Source of the DNA: DATLMR01 sp035634255
Lineage (GTDB): Bacteria > Acidobacteriota > Blastocatellia > UBA7656
Reading direction: 5' to 3'
Assembly (NCBI GenBank): GCA_035634255.1
Contig: DASQDI010000064.1
Location: forward strand, 6,667 to 70,666
DNA length: 64,000 nt
Shown here: positions 9,701 through 17,961 of the stretch, in pieces
Layout of the letters: each line of letters begins with the position of its first letter
How positions within the stretch are numbered: the first letter of the stretch is position 1
Notes under the pieces: model-generated
Told to the model about the DNA's origin: nothing
Databases searched by the model: none
The model's input: the letters and a program-made list of their open reading frames with translations, nothing else
Translations under genes and position numbers: made by a program

Positions 9701-12351
9701 GGCCCTCTTAGCATCTCCGCCTGCCAGCGGACGTAATCCGTGTATTGCAGAGTGAGGGGAGCCAGCGCCGCCGAAGCGCCGCCCTTTTCCGCTTCATACA
9801 GCATGGCTAATTCGCGCAGGAGCACTCCCAGAGACCAGAAGTCGACGGCGATGTGGTGCGCGACGAGGAGCAGGATATGTTCTCGCGCGGCTCGTGTGAA
9901 TAGAGTTATTCGCAGCAGCGGGCCTTGTTGAAGATCGAACGGGCGGTGAGCTTCCTCGATCAGGCGTTTATCTATGCTTGCCTCGCTCAAGGCTGACGCA
10001 TCTTCTTCATGGAAGAAATCAGCGACGCGGTCGTTAATCTTCTGGACGGGTTCTCCGGAGGGCGCGTAGAAGGTGCCGCGCAATGAAGGGTGACGGTCAA
10101 CCAGTGATTGGAACGCGAGCCTCAGGGCTTGACCATCCAGGTCCGAAGTAATGCGCGCGGCGGCTGAAATATTATAAGCCGCGCTATCGGGCGCGAGTTT
10201 GTACAGGAACCACAGGGCTTGCTGCCCGTAAGAGAGCGGGGACTCGGAGTCTCTCTTTTCTGCCTGAGCGAGCGCGGGCCGTGCGCCGGGGTTGCCCGTC
10301 GCCAGCCGGGAAAATGCCCGGTCAGAAACCTGAGCTATGGTCAGGCCCTGAAGCAAATCGGCCGTCGGCAGAATCACCCCCAGACTGACTTCGATGTCGT
10401 GTGTAAGCTCTATAGTCATCAGAGAGTCGAGTCCGTAATGAGATATAGGCTCATCCACCGCTATACTGCTCGCGCCGACCCTCAGCTTTGCCGCCAGATT
10501 AGACACCAGCCACGCTTCGATAGCACTCGCGCTCTCCGGCCGGGCGGTGGCGGTTGCCTGAGCCCGAGCTTCCGGCGTCAAGCTCTCCTGCCATCGCGCA
10601 ACGACCTCAAGGCCATCCTCTAAGAAAGCCTGCCGGCAGGCCCGCCGCTGAATCTTGCCGCTTGTGGTCTTCGGGATGCTCCCCGGCTCGATCAGAGAGA
10701 TGGAATAGACCTGCAACTCATGATCTTCCGCCACCTCCCGCCGGATGGCCCCGATGACTTCATCTATGTCCGGGCGCCGTTTGCCGTCTACCTCCTGGAC
10801 GACGACGAGGCACTCTTCGCCAGCGGCCTCGACGGAAAAGGCCGCGCCGCAGCCCGGCCTCAGCGACTCGTGGCAGCCTTCGACGGTCAGCTCGATATCC
10901 TGCGGGTAATGATTGCGGCCGCGAATGATGATCAGGTCTTTGAGTCGACCCGTGACGAAAACTTCGCCGTTCATCACGAAGCCCAGATCGCCCGTGCGCA
11001 GGAAGGGGCCTTCGCCCGTGTCGGCCAGGTGAGCGCCGAAGGTTCGCTCCGTCTCTTCAGGTCTGTTCCAGTATCCGAGCGCGACGCTGGGGCCGGAGAC
11101 CCAAATCTCCCCCACCCTATCCGGCGGACACCGGGTCAAATCTTCGGGGTTGACGACAACGACTTTCTGGCCCAGAAGGGTGCGCCCGCAGCTTACGATT
11201 GTTCGCGCCCCCTCTCCTTCGGCGGAGGTTTGAACTACACGATTACGCTCAAGCTCCGCGGACCGGACCGAGCAGGTAATGGGCGGGGTCTCTCTGGGGC
11301 TACCGGACACGATCAGAGTAGATTCAGCGAGCCCGTAGCAGGGGAAGAACGTCTCGCGGCGAAATCCGCAACGCGCGAAGGCCGAAGCGAACCGCTCCAG
11401 GGTTTCATAACGAACAGGCTCAGCGCCGTTAAAGGCCGTCGTCCAGCTCGACAGGTCCAGCGTCGCGCGCTGCTCTTGGCTGACCTTGCGAACACACAAA
11501 TCATAAGCGAAATTGGGCCCGCCGCTGGTAGCGGCTTTGTAGCGTGAGATCGCCTGTAGCCACCGGAACGGCTTCTGCAAAAATGCCGTCGGGGGCATGA
11601 TTACGCCGAGCGCGCCAAGGTAGAGAGGCTGAAGCAGAGTTCCGATCAACCCCATGTCGTGGTAGAGCGGCAGCCAGCTAACGAAGGTGCTTCGCTCCGA
11701 ATGTCCGCACGCTTCCCTGATCACCCGTTCGTTGTGCAGGAGGTTGGCGTGGCTGACGATCACGCCCTTGGGCGCGGAGGTGGACCCTGAAGTGTACTGG
11801 AGAAAAGCCGCCGTGTCGCCGGTCAACGCAGGCTCTTTCCATTCCTGTTCCGGCCCGCCGTTAATATCGTCGGTGGTAAGCCAGCGCATGGGCGGCAGGT
11901 CCCGACATCGCGCGCACAGCTCTTTGACCAAGGGGAGGAGGGATGTGGTGGTTAAGGCGACGACCGGCCGGGCGTCATTCGCGACGGCCCGGAACCGGGG
12001 CAGAGTCTGGTTCAGCCGGGACGGGTTGGGCGGGTACACGGGGACGGCAATTACTCCCGCGTAGAGACAGCCGAAAAACGCGGACACGAATTCCATCCCC
12101 GAAGGGAAGAGCAGTAAAGCTCGGTCCCCGCCTGCCGCAGCCGATTGAAGCATGGCGGCGATGGCGCGCGCCTGAGCGTCCAGCTCCCCGTAAGTAAGAC
12201 TCACACCTTCGCCCTCTCCGTCAGGCAGGAAGGTGTAAGCTAACTGCTCTGGTCGATTGACCGCCCGCCAGCGCAGGAGATGGATTAAAGTAGGGAGCGA
12301 CTCCACGGACGCAGGAAGATTGTCGAGATCAGTACTTGTCCTGCTGATCAT
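3778..12351 (-). CDS. NRPS FAAL-ACP-C-A(Ala)-PCP-C-A(Thr)-PCP
   Basis: This is a 2857-residue lipopeptide-starting synthetase. Domains: fatty-acyl-AMP ligase (~25-600; YTSGSTSAPKG and SWLPLYHDMGLIG), ACP (~610-685; YGLDSLMTIEL), C1 (~705-1130; HHIAVDFWS), A1 (~1165-1660; YTSGSTGRPKG), PCP1 (~1685-1755; LGGHSLMATK), C2 (~1775-2200; HHIASDGWS), A2 (~2225-2715; YTSGSTGKPKG), PCP2 (~2755-2825; LGGDSFLMAQ). Reading the ten specificity positions by eye against GrsA gives DLFNNALTYK for A1, the code known for alanine, and DFWNIGMVHK for A2, the threonine code. The FAAL adenylates a fatty acid and passes it to the ACP; C1 then N-acylates Ala, and C2 couples Thr. There is no E or TE domain, so the chain moves to the next protein. 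The start has only a weak upstream purine stretch (GGACGAACTA); a promoter-like element lies ~590 nt upstream. Confidence 0.96.
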   Translation of the reverse strand: MISRTSTDLDNLPASVESLPTLIHLLRWRAVNRPEQLAYTFLPDGEGEGVSLTYGELDAQARAIAAMLQSAAAGGDRALLLFPSGMEFVSAFFGCLYAGVIAVPVYPPNPSRLNQTLPRFRAVANDARPVVALTTTSLLPLVKELCARCRDLPPMRWLTTDDINGGPEQEWKEPALTGDTAAFLQYTSGSTSAPKGVIVSHANLLHNERVIREACGHSERSTFVSWLPLYHDMGLIGTLLQPLYLGALGVIMPPTAFLQKPFRWLQAISRYKAATSGGPNFAYDLCVRKVSQEQRATLDLSSWTTAFNGAEPVRYETLERFASAFARCGFRRETFFPCYGLAESTLIVSGSPRETPPITCSVRSAELERNRVVQTSAEGEGARTIVSCGRTLLGQKVVVVNPEDLTRCPPDRVGEIWVSGPSVALGYWNRPEETERTFGAHLADTGEGPFLRTGDLGFVMNGEVFVTGRLKDLIIIRGRNHYPQDIELTVEGCHESLRPGCGAAFSVEAAGEECLVVVQEVDGKRRPDIDEVIGAIRREVAEDHELQVYSISLIEPGSIPKTTSGKIQRRACRQAFLEDGLEVVARWQESLTPEARAQATATARPESASAIEAWLVSNLAAKLRVGASSIAVDEPISHYGLDSLMTIELTHDIEVSLGVILPTADLLQGLTIAQVSDRAFSRLATGNPGARPALAQAEKRDSESPLSYGQQALWFLYKLAPDSAAYNISAAARITSDLDGQALRLAFQSLVDRHPSLRGTFYAPSGEPVQKINDRVADFFHEEDASALSEASIDKRLIEEAHRPFDLQQGPLLRITLFTRAAREHILLLVAHHIAVDFWSLGVLLRELAMLYEAEKGGASAALAPLTLQYTDYVRWQAEMLRGPEGERLWAYWRGQLAGELPTLNLPTDRPRPSVQTYRGASQSFKLGRGLTDELKALARAHNATLYTVLLAAFQVLLHRYSGEEDILVGSPTAGRARAEFRDIVGYFVNPVVLRADLSGDPAFDRFLDSVRQTVLCALSHQDYPFNLLVERLQPDRDPGRPPLFQVMFVFHKAPSLDEEGLASFALGEGGAKIRLGDLSLESAPLRQQIAQFDLTLAMAEAEGGLSGSLQYNTDLFDGPTISRIVENFKCLLTAVVTEPRRQVSQLPLLSESERRLLVEWNQTRADFPDDRCIHQLFEAQAERSPDAVAVVFEGEQISYGELNRRANQLARYLRGQGVGPEARVGVCLERGPEMVVGILGILKAGGAYVPLDPGYPQERLQLMVEDAQAEVLLTERRFAERLSNSRAALLCLDERGAEIAGTSSAAVGSGVPPRNLAYVIYTSGSTGRPKGVAIEHRSASVLMHWAREAFSDDELQCVMASTSICFDLSVFELFVPLSWGGRVLVAGNALSLPQWMGSDQVKLVNTVPSAMAELLRMKGVPSSVRVVNLAGEALHRSLVRQIYEQTRVERVLNLYGPSEDTTYSTYVWLKREEQSNGVPIGRPVANTQAYVLNERYQTVPIGVAGELYLGGEGLARGYLNRPELTAEKFMPDPFSHEAGARMYRTGDQVRWRADGQLDFLGRIDNQVKLRGFRIELGEIESSLRGNPSVRDAAVLLREGEAGEKRLVAYVVASSEQGEDVASLRAYLRQKLPDYMIPAAFMFLEAMPLTPNGKIDRRRLPRTDWPVSGLGEGFTAPRTPGEEMLAGIWSEVLGVERIGIHDNFFELGGHSLMATKVVSRIQDALRIELPLSSLFESPTVAGLSEKIEAAMRAGRATRLPPIERVSRDGRLELSFAQQRLWLLHQLGPGSPAYNIPFVIRLKGPVNAVALEQSVSEIFARHEALRATFVTVDGQPVQIITPAHRLAMPLIDLTHLPESERQAEAVRLAAEESRRPFNLTKGPMLRAKLVRLDGEDYMAVITTHHIASDGWSIEIFARELAALYQYFSEGRHAALPDLPIQYPDFAHWQQEWLRGDALEAQLAYWKRQLSGAPPVLELPADRPRPAVQTFEGDVEAFELSADLSRRLRELSRANGVTLFMTLTAAFNTLICRYSGQHDVVLGTPVANRGRIEVEPLIGFFSNMLVLRTDMSGDPDFTGLLRRVRDVALGAYAHQDLPVEKLVEELQPERSLSHTPLFQVVLALHNDPLRRVEIPGLALSQVPIHNGASKFDLLMNVWEEEGRLVGGLEYSTDLFDAQTIKRMVGSFATLLEGIADDPNLPVSALPLLTRSERKRLLGWNNSARRPRQDFSISQLFEMQVERTPEATAVVFEQDALTYRELNRRANRLAHHLRKLGVGPEVCVALCVERSVEMLVGVLGILKAGGAYVPLDPAYPKERLAYALDDARAPVLVTRREMIGRLPELTATIVDLDSEWAAVNEESEANIASGTSVESPAYVIYTSGSTGKPKGVVVTHSNVTRLLEATRSWFEFNEKDVWTLFHSYAFDFSVWEIWGALLYGGRLVVVPYMTSRTPEAFYELLVREKVTVLNQTPSAFRQLMRVEEGLGGRRELSLNVVIFGGEALELQSLRQWFERHGDQKPRLVNMYGITETTVHVTYRPLRESDLSAGAGSVIGEAIPDLQLLMLDEHLEPVPIGVAGEMYVGGEGLARGYLNRPELTAERFIPNPYGDREGARLYKTGDLARYLPNGELEYLGRTDQQVKVRGYRIELGEIEAAMMEHDAIRESVVTAHEEAGGEKRLIAYLVARGEGQLTGSEMRAYLKEKLPDHMVPAAFVMMEAFPLTANGKVDRRALPLPGGERPALESPYVEPHTETEKVIAAVWRQVLHVEKVGRDDNFFDLGGDSFLMAQACGKLREALDRDISMVEVFTYTSVGSLAIYLTRAEVESAVRRQSGAEVEARRESMKQREQFRKRIRVKGKP

Positions 12352-12939
12352 TAGTTCGTCCAGTCGTTCGCCGATTCGGAACCCTTATCACCGTCTGCGG
12401 ATAAGACTGCGGGGACCATGAACCAAAGAAGATGAGAGGTATTCGACCGGCCGATGGCATCTCTAAACGCGGTGATGATCAATCATGCGGCGCAGGCACA
12501 CCGCGGCAGTGGTGAGGCGAGCAGGGGACTTAAACTGTGATCCGGGCACACTTCTCCCTAAACAGTGTTAAGCCCGCGAGGGAAGTCGAACAGTACGACG
12601 GTTAAATATTTTCAATATTGCTACGCAGCAGAGGATAACGCCGCGCAAGTGCCGCCGACATTTACAGAGGACTGCTACCTCGGGGCATTGCGAAACCCAC
12701 GGGCACAGACCCGCTTTGGTGAGGAGATTGCTTTGCGGCTGAATTCGGCTCCGCCGGGTATAGCGGGAGCTGCACCTGCCATAAAAGCATGGAGCGTCCA
12801 TGCCTGCCTGAGAAATCAAGCGTCCGACTAAAAATACTGACTCTGCCCCACTTTGAAACTATTTCCCAGACCAATACTGACCAGCGCGCCAGGCCAGAGG
12901 TTTTATGACATATGTTACGAATTCTTGAGGCTGGAATAA
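12352..12939. other. Intergenic region upstream of the NRPS, no gene supported
   Basis: These ~590 bases lie between the NRPS start and the promoter-like element behind the acylase gene. Several short overlapping ORFs occur on both strands, but none has a convincing ribosome-binding site or a recognisable product. If the promoter at 12940-12966 is real, this is a long 5' leader of the NRPS mRNA. I saw no clear riboswitch or terminator structure. Confidence 0.5.
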
Positions 12940-12966
12940 ACTATACCTGCGAGGCTTTCTTGTCAA
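12940..12966 (-). promoter_or_regulatory. Sigma70-like promoter candidate for the NRPS operon
   Basis: On the minus strand a perfect TTGACA (-35, 12961-12966) is followed after 15 nt by TATAGT (-10, 12940-12945); reading the -10 as TAGTTT two bases further gives 17 nt. It lies directly behind the acylase stop codon and faces the NRPS gene, which would give the synthetase its own transcription start with a leader of about 580 nt. The short spacer and the long leader are reasons for caution. Confidence 0.45.
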
Positions 12967-12987
12967 GCGCATTTTGAGGAGAGGCCC

Positions 12988-15417
12988 TCAAGGTGAAGGG
13001 GCGAGCACAAGCTTCCGCTTCGCGGCTTCGGCAACTGCGTTGCCGGTGAACGGGAAGACGCCCGGCGTGACATCGCGCCAGTCGGCAAGCTGGTCCGCCC
13101 AGTGAGGGTTGGAAGGGTCGCCGGATTGACCGAGCGGGATGCCTTGCTGCGTTCTGTCCCAGCGGCTCGTGTCCGCTATGAAACGCATCGAGACTCCCGC
13201 CCCGACGTTCACGGTAGTCAAACTGCTGGAGCTGCCGTTTTGCGGGAGCGGGGCGATTTTGAACTGCTGGCCGACGAATGGCGCGGATGCGAGAGGATGA
13301 GGGAACCGCGACTGCGCGTACGAAGGATGCCCCCATCTCCACTGCGATTCATCCGCGCCTAGACGTTTTACCAGTTCCGCGCGCGCGTCCGCATAACAGG
13401 CGCGCAATAACTCCGCGTAGTCCTTAAACTCTTCAGGCAGCCATTCCCGTGGCCGCTCGGTGATCACGCGGTCCAGGAATGTGTCGGCGTTGGCCCATGA
13501 GTATAGCTCCGCGCGCTCCGCGCCAATCGCCGACACTAGAATACGCCTGCGAAACGCCCCGCGCATCTGTGACACCAGCGCGGACGCGCGCGAGTCCGGT
13601 CTTACGTGTCCGTCCCAGGTTTCAAACAAGCGTAGAGTCTCTGCCCAACCATTGGCGTTTCCCGCCCGCGCGGAATCAAGAAATACTTCGACGACTTCGC
13701 GGGCAAAGATTGCTCCGGCAAAAGAATACGTATCGCCCTGGATGGCGCGGAAATCATCCGCCGTCAGCTTCCTCCCGGACTGAAGGAGGTCAAAGATACG
13801 CCGCGCCCTGTAGGGCTGCGCCCACTCGCGCGTGATAAGGTACGGGTAGTCACGCCCGGTAATGCGGTTGTTCGCCGTGACTATAATGCCCGATGGCGGG
13901 TCATAAAGCTGCGGCAGCTTTTCGAACGGAACGAACCCCGTCCACTCGCCCGCCCCGGTCGAGCCGTCGTAAGGGAGGCTGCCATCGCCTGTTTTCCTTA
14001 CAGGGATTTTGCCGGCGCCGTAGTAGCCTATGTGACCATCCACGTCCGCATAAACGAAATTCTGCGCCGGTTCCACGTAAGTCCGCAGGGCGGCGCGAAA
14101 GGTGTCCCAGTTCCGCGCGTGATTGATCTTATAGAACGTCTCGAATGCGAGAGAATTCGGATCGAGCGCCGTCCAGCGCAGCGCGTAATGGTTCCCGCCC
14201 TGTTGCAATATTATCGGGCCATGTTCGGTGACGGTGACGTCGAATTCAACCGTGTCGGTCGAAGCGTCCGCTATACCGCGGCGGACCTTGATCTGTTCCC
14301 GGCGCACTTCGGCCTCGCGCCAGCCGGCGGGCGTCCTGTACCGTCTGGGGTTTTCTTGATCAAACTTCTCTATGTAGAGGTCCTGCACGTCGGCCTGAAG
14401 ATTGGTGAGACCCCACGCGATCCGCTCGTTATGCCCGATGATGACGCCGGGCGCGCCCGGTATGGTGACGCCCGCGACACGCATGCCGGGAGTGCTGAGG
14501 TGTGACATGTACCATATGGACGGGGCGGAGGGAGCCAAGTGCGGGTCATTAGCGAGCAAGGGCTTGCCCGTCGCGGTATGCTTTCCGCTCACGACCCAGT
14601 TGTTACTCACCGCACGCCCTTCGGCGTACAGTCCCACTCTCTCCAGAGACCGCCGCGAGGTCCGCATCATGGGAAGGAGCGCGCCGACGGGATTCTCTCT
14701 TACGGCGGCACGCCGTCGGGCTCTCGGCCGCGAAGGCGCAGCCGCAGCCTTCTTCCTCGCGCCGTCACTCCCGACGAGCAGCACGTCTAAAGGGGACGTT
14801 TCGGGCAGAAGGGCGTCACGTTTGTCGGCGGGCAGGTCGGCCAGGGCCGCGCGCATAATGTCGGATTGCCAGGTTGTTGACAGAGTGACGGAGAAAGTCT
14901 TTCCGACGATTATCGAATCTGCCGGGGTCCAGGCGCGCGGCTTATATTTCAGCAGCCGAAATTCCACGGGCAACGTTTTATCATCGCGCGAATCTATGAA
15001 GGCGTTGACTCCGCGTGCGTAAGCCTCAAGCGCCGCGCGCATCGCCGGAGAGCACCGGCCCAGCAAGCCCTCCGAAAGTTTTGTGAATCCGTAGGTGCGA
15101 TACTGTTTATCCTCTTCCAGCACGCCGCGGCCAAAGATTTCCGAAAGCTCGCCGCGCCCGGTGCGCCGCAGCAAATCCATTTGCCACAGGCGGTCACTGG
15201 CGGTGACGTACCCTTGCGCGAAATAAAGGTCCTCTTCGGTGGACGCCTCTATGTAAGGTATGGCGCGCTCATCTCGCCGGACCGTAACGCTACTCTTGAG
15301 TCCCGCCAGGCGCAGTTCAGCCGCTTCGCCCTGAGCGGAGACGCATGGCCATTCAGGCAGGCATACCGGAAGGCTTAATGAGATAATGAGACAAAAAATG
15401 ATGCGCTCTCTTTTCAT
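12988..15417 (-). CDS. Penicillin/AHL acylase family Ntn hydrolase (PvdQ-like), exported
   Basis: This is an 809-residue periplasmic-type acylase precursor. An N-terminal signal peptide (hydrophobic to about residue 28, ending near CVSAQG) is followed by an alpha-chain region with QGYVTASDRLWQMDLLRR, a spacer, and the beta chain, which starts at the catalytic Ser near residue 270 in GRAVSNNWVVSG. The family matures by autoproteolysis before this Ser, which then hydrolyses amide bonds of acylated substrates. ANDPHLAPSAPSIWY and the distal NNRITG region fit the family. It lies ~640 bp upstream of and codirectional with a FAAL-started NRPS. By analogy with PvdQ, which removes the fatty acid from a pyoverdine precursor, it could deacylate the peptide after export; that role is inference. 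A general AHL or beta-lactam acylase is the alternative. Confidence 0.9.
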   Translation of the reverse strand: MKRERIIFCLIISLSLPVCLPEWPCVSAQGEAAELRLAGLKSSVTVRRDERAIPYIEASTEEDLYFAQGYVTASDRLWQMDLLRRTGRGELSEIFGRGVLEEDKQYRTYGFTKLSEGLLGRCSPAMRAALEAYARGVNAFIDSRDDKTLPVEFRLLKYKPRAWTPADSIIVGKTFSVTLSTTWQSDIMRAALADLPADKRDALLPETSPLDVLLVGSDGARKKAAAAPSRPRARRRAAVRENPVGALLPMMRTSRRSLERVGLYAEGRAVSNNWVVSGKHTATGKPLLANDPHLAPSAPSIWYMSHLSTPGMRVAGVTIPGAPGVIIGHNERIAWGLTNLQADVQDLYIEKFDQENPRRYRTPAGWREAEVRREQIKVRRGIADASTDTVEFDVTVTEHGPIILQQGGNHYALRWTALDPNSLAFETFYKINHARNWDTFRAALRTYVEPAQNFVYADVDGHIGYYGAGKIPVRKTGDGSLPYDGSTGAGEWTGFVPFEKLPQLYDPPSGIIVTANNRITGRDYPYLITREWAQPYRARRIFDLLQSGRKLTADDFRAIQGDTYSFAGAIFAREVVEVFLDSARAGNANGWAETLRLFETWDGHVRPDSRASALVSQMRGAFRRRILVSAIGAERAELYSWANADTFLDRVITERPREWLPEEFKDYAELLRACYADARAELVKRLGADESQWRWGHPSYAQSRFPHPLASAPFVGQQFKIAPLPQNGSSSSLTTVNVGAGVSMRFIADTSRWDRTQQGIPLGQSGDPSNPHWADQLADWRDVTPGVFPFTGNAVAEAAKRKLVLAPSP

Positions 15418-15750
15418 GATTGGGCCTCAATATTAGGACAGAGCAGACCGGAACGCAAAGGCTAAGGTTATCAAATACCTGTCCCCTTGCTCATCCGGGG
15501 CTCTTGTTTCCGCCGGGCATAACTCGGGCTTACTCGGTTGAACCAGCGAAAAAATAGCGGTAAACTCGTCCCCGGCGGAGGTGATCGATGTACTGCCCAA
15601 ATTGCGATCAACACGATTCTGAAGGCCGGGTCGGGACTGAGCGATAAAGACCGATCACAAAAGAGGCTGCCGCCAGAAGGGGCTGTGAGTGATTCGCGGA
15701 GATTCGCGGGCGGCGTGACCGAGGTGACCACGGCCAGCCTCGATCAACGC
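15418..15750. other. Intergenic region between acylase and first attC-like site
   Basis: No convincing gene is seen. A 72-residue plus-strand ORF (15538-15756) ends with its TAA inside the GCCTAAC box of the following attC-like site, as cassette ORFs often do. It has no recognisable domain and no good ribosome-binding site, so I do not call it a gene. Confidence 0.35.
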
Positions 15751-15839
15751 GCCTAACAACTGTCCGTACCAAAGCCGCGAAGCGAGTTTCTTACTTATCT
15801 TTGAGTGTCAGGCGCGCCAGCTGGTGCGGGATGTTACGC
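15751..15839. other. attC-like recombination site (89 bp)
   Basis: The site begins with GCCTAACAAC (RYYYAAC box, 15751-15757) and ends with ATGTTACGC (15833-15839). Reverse-complementing the right end gives GCGTAACATCCCGCACCAGC, which pairs imperfectly with GCCTAACAACTGTCCGTACC at the left, leaving unpaired bases as in attC stems. A perfect 10-bp inverted repeat GCCGCGAAGC / GCTTCGCGGC (15774-15783 and 15841-15850) overlaps it. The left arm is clearly homologous to arms at 18027, 32353, 35157 and 47319 read on the minus strand. Confidence 0.6.
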
Positions 15840-15859
15840 GGCTTCGCGGCAGTAAGGAG

Positions 15860-16387
15860 ATGAAGTCATTGCAAGTCGAAGGTCTACACATCCGCCGAGC
15901 CGAGCCGGACGACTGCTCGGCCATCCACGAAATCTATAGCTGCCCGAAGGCATTCGCCGGCACTCTCCAACTGCCGTACCCGTCCCGCGAGGATTGGCGG
16001 CGGCGCCTCGCGGAGCCTGAAGAAGGCACGTATTTCCTGGTGGCAGTAGTCGGCGGCCGTGTGGTGGGTATGTTCGGGCTGCACACTTTCCCAAACAAGC
16101 CCCGGCGCAGGCACGCCGCCACGATAGGCATGGGCGTACACGACGAGTGGCAGGGTAAAGGCGTCGGGACGGCCTTGATGCGCGCGGGCGTGGACATGGC
16201 GGATAATTGGCTCAACCTCAGCCGCCTGGAGCTTGAGGTTTACACGGATAACGAAGCGGCTATCCGCCTCTACGAGCGGTTCGGGTTCGAGCGTGAGGGG
16301 ACGTTGCGACAGTATGCGTTCCGGGAAGGGCGATACGTCGACTCATACGTGATGGGGCGGCTGCGGCCTTCAGGCGGGGTGGCTTGA
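15860..16387 (+). CDS. GNAT family N-acetyltransferase
   Basis: This ~175-residue cytoplasmic GNAT acyltransferase shows the acetyl-CoA-binding signature GVHDEWQGKGVGTALMRAG (motif A) and the C-terminal ELEVYTDNEAAIRLYERFGF, typical of RimI/RimJ-like enzymes that acetylate amino groups of proteins or small molecules. The exact substrate cannot be read. ATG at 15860 touches the AAGGAG directly, so the in-frame TTG at 15869, spaced 9 nt from it, may be the real start; an upstream start at 15824 would run through the attC-like site and is unlikely. The gene begins right behind that site, consistent with an integron cassette. Confidence 0.85.
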   Translation: MKSLQVEGLHIRRAEPDDCSAIHEIYSCPKAFAGTLQLPYPSREDWRRRLAEPEEGTYFLVAVVGGRVVGMFGLHTFPNKPRRRHAATIGMGVHDEWQGKGVGTALMRAGVDMADNWLNLSRLELEVYTDNEAAIRLYERFGFEREGTLRQYAFREGRYVDSYVMGRLRPSGGVA

Positions 16388-16605
16388 AGTCGCTCCCGCA
16401 GGGCGACTAACTTCGGCATGTGCCGGAGCCCCATCTAGTCTCGTATTTTTCATCAGCCCTTCCCCAATAATTGACTGAAAGCTCCTGAACGTACTACCTT
16501 AAGATAGGCGGTAATTTCCATTCCTCTGTCCTGCCCGCCCTTAAGATCACAAGACGGGCAGATGTATTGTGGGCGCGATTTTAAAAATAGTGGGAGGAAC
16601 GAATC

Positions 16606-17256
16606 ATGAAAGGCACTCGGCTACTGGTATTAATTTTAGTCTCGGCGATTTCGTATACCGCGTACGCGAAAGACAGCAACTCCGACCTGATCAAAGCGGC
16701 CAAAATGGGTGATGTCGAAGCCGTAAAGAGTTTGCTGGGGAAAGGAGCGGATGTGAATGCCAAAGACAGCAACGGCCGAACGGCTTTGATGGAGGCGACT
16801 TACTGGGGCCGCTCGGAGGTGGTCGACCTGCTCCTCAGCAAAGGGGTTGACACCAACGCGAAAGACAACCAGGGGAACACTGCATTGATGCTCTCGGCTC
16901 AACCGGGACACGTAAAGATAGTTCAGGCTTTGTTGGGCAAAGGCGCCGACACGAAGGCTAAGAATAGCCAGGGGCGCACGGCATTTATAGAAGCCGCCGC
17001 GAGAGGGCATGCGGATGCGATGAAGGCGCTGATCGGGGCAGGCGCGGATGTGAATGACGTGACAGAGACCGGCCGCACGGCGTTGATGCTCGCGGCCTAT
17101 TGGGGGCATGAGAACATAGTCGGGCTGCTACTAGAGAAAGGCGCGGATGTGAAGGTCAAGGATAAAGACGGGTACACGGCGCTTGACTATGCAAGAAGCC
17201 AGAAGCACAAAAAGATAGAGGAGATGATCTCCAAAGTGACAGCCGGTCAGCAGTAA
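16606..17256 (+). CDS. Secreted ankyrin-repeat protein
   Basis: This 216-residue protein has an N-terminal signal peptide (about MKGTRLLVLILVSAISYTAYA) followed by roughly five ankyrin repeats of 33 residues, each with a core like GRTALMEATYWGRSEVVDLLL and a hairpin such as GADVNAKDSN. Ankyrin repeats form a protein-binding solenoid; the partner is unknown. After signal cleavage the protein would be periplasmic or secreted. GGAGG 8 nt before the ATG supports the start. A second, shorter ankyrin lipoprotein lies at 18059-18433 on the other strand. Confidence 0.88.
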   Translation: MKGTRLLVLILVSAISYTAYAKDSNSDLIKAAKMGDVEAVKSLLGKGADVNAKDSNGRTALMEATYWGRSEVVDLLLSKGVDTNAKDNQGNTALMLSAQPGHVKIVQALLGKGADTKAKNSQGRTAFIEAAARGHADAMKALIGAGADVNDVTETGRTALMLAAYWGHENIVGLLLEKGADVKVKDKDGYTALDYARSQKHKKIEEMISKVTAGQQ

Positions 17257-17478
17257 GGATACATAAAGTCTTATCACTCTGCGCTTCGCCGGGCCGCGCG
17301 GAATCGCAATTGACCTCGTAGAGCCGCTGCCGCGTCGTCACATCGCTCCGAGGAGCCGGCATCGAGTTCCACAATACTCTCGTGCACACCGCGCTTAAGC
17401 GTCAGGATGGTGGATTGTGCAGCAACCTTATTGCGGCCGCGGCCGGCCCCTGGCAGCTCGAACCCGGTGCGCAAAGCA

Positions 17479-17961
17479 TTATTTCGAGTATCGGCGAATG
17501 ACAACCGCTATCGGCAACCCGACGCAGAGCATGTGTACGATTAAGCCGGTGACGATCACGGAAGGCGCGTCCGCGGGCTTGAGCGGAAAGGCAAGTCGTA
17601 ACACGATCAGATTCATGAACCCATAAACCGCGACGCCATAAAGCAAGCCACAAACAATGGCATGATGTACCAGGAACTTTAGCTTGCGGCTCGCCGCATA
17701 GTAAACGGCAGTCGCTACTGTCGCGATCAGGAAGTGCAACGCAACGCCGAGCGCGGCGGTCGCAAAACCGCCCTTGTAGGAGTCGGCACCAAGCAGGCCG
17801 CTGGAGATCGCTTGCAGTACCCAGACCGGGCCGCGCCCGCGCAGAGCGCTGGTGACGAAGGCGGCCGTCAGGTCCAGAGCCCCGGCTATTAAACCGCCCA
17901 ACAGGATCGCCCGGTAAGCCCTCGGCTTCCCCGGTGAAAATGCTGCTCTAGCTGCCTTCAT
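17479..17961 (-). CDS. Small multi-pass membrane protein, function unknown
   Basis: This 160-residue protein has about four hydrophobic helices: AILLGGLIAGALDLTAAFV near residue 20, ALGVALHFLIATVATAVYY near 75, HHAIVCGLLYGVAVYGFM near 100 and IVTGLIVHMLCVGLPIAVV near 135. It should sit in the inner membrane. I do not recognise a characterised family and assign no function. The annotated ATG lies inside the candidate attC-like site 17896-18027; the predicted cassette boundary would fall within the first helix codons, so either that site boundary is wrong or the real start is a TTG near 17900. Confidence 0.7.
   Translation of the reverse strand: MKAARAAFSPGKPRAYRAILLGGLIAGALDLTAAFVTSALRGRGPVWVLQAISSGLLGADSYKGGFATAALGVALHFLIATVATAVYYAASRKLKFLVHHAIVCGLLYGVAVYGFMNLIVLRLAFPLKPADAPSVIVTGLIVHMLCVGLPIAVVIRRYSK

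Noticed and set aside
12565..12831. Plus-strand ORF of 88 residues upstream of the NRPS
   Set aside because: It has no ribosome-binding site and no recognisable sequence, and an overlapping ORF of similar length exists on the other strand.
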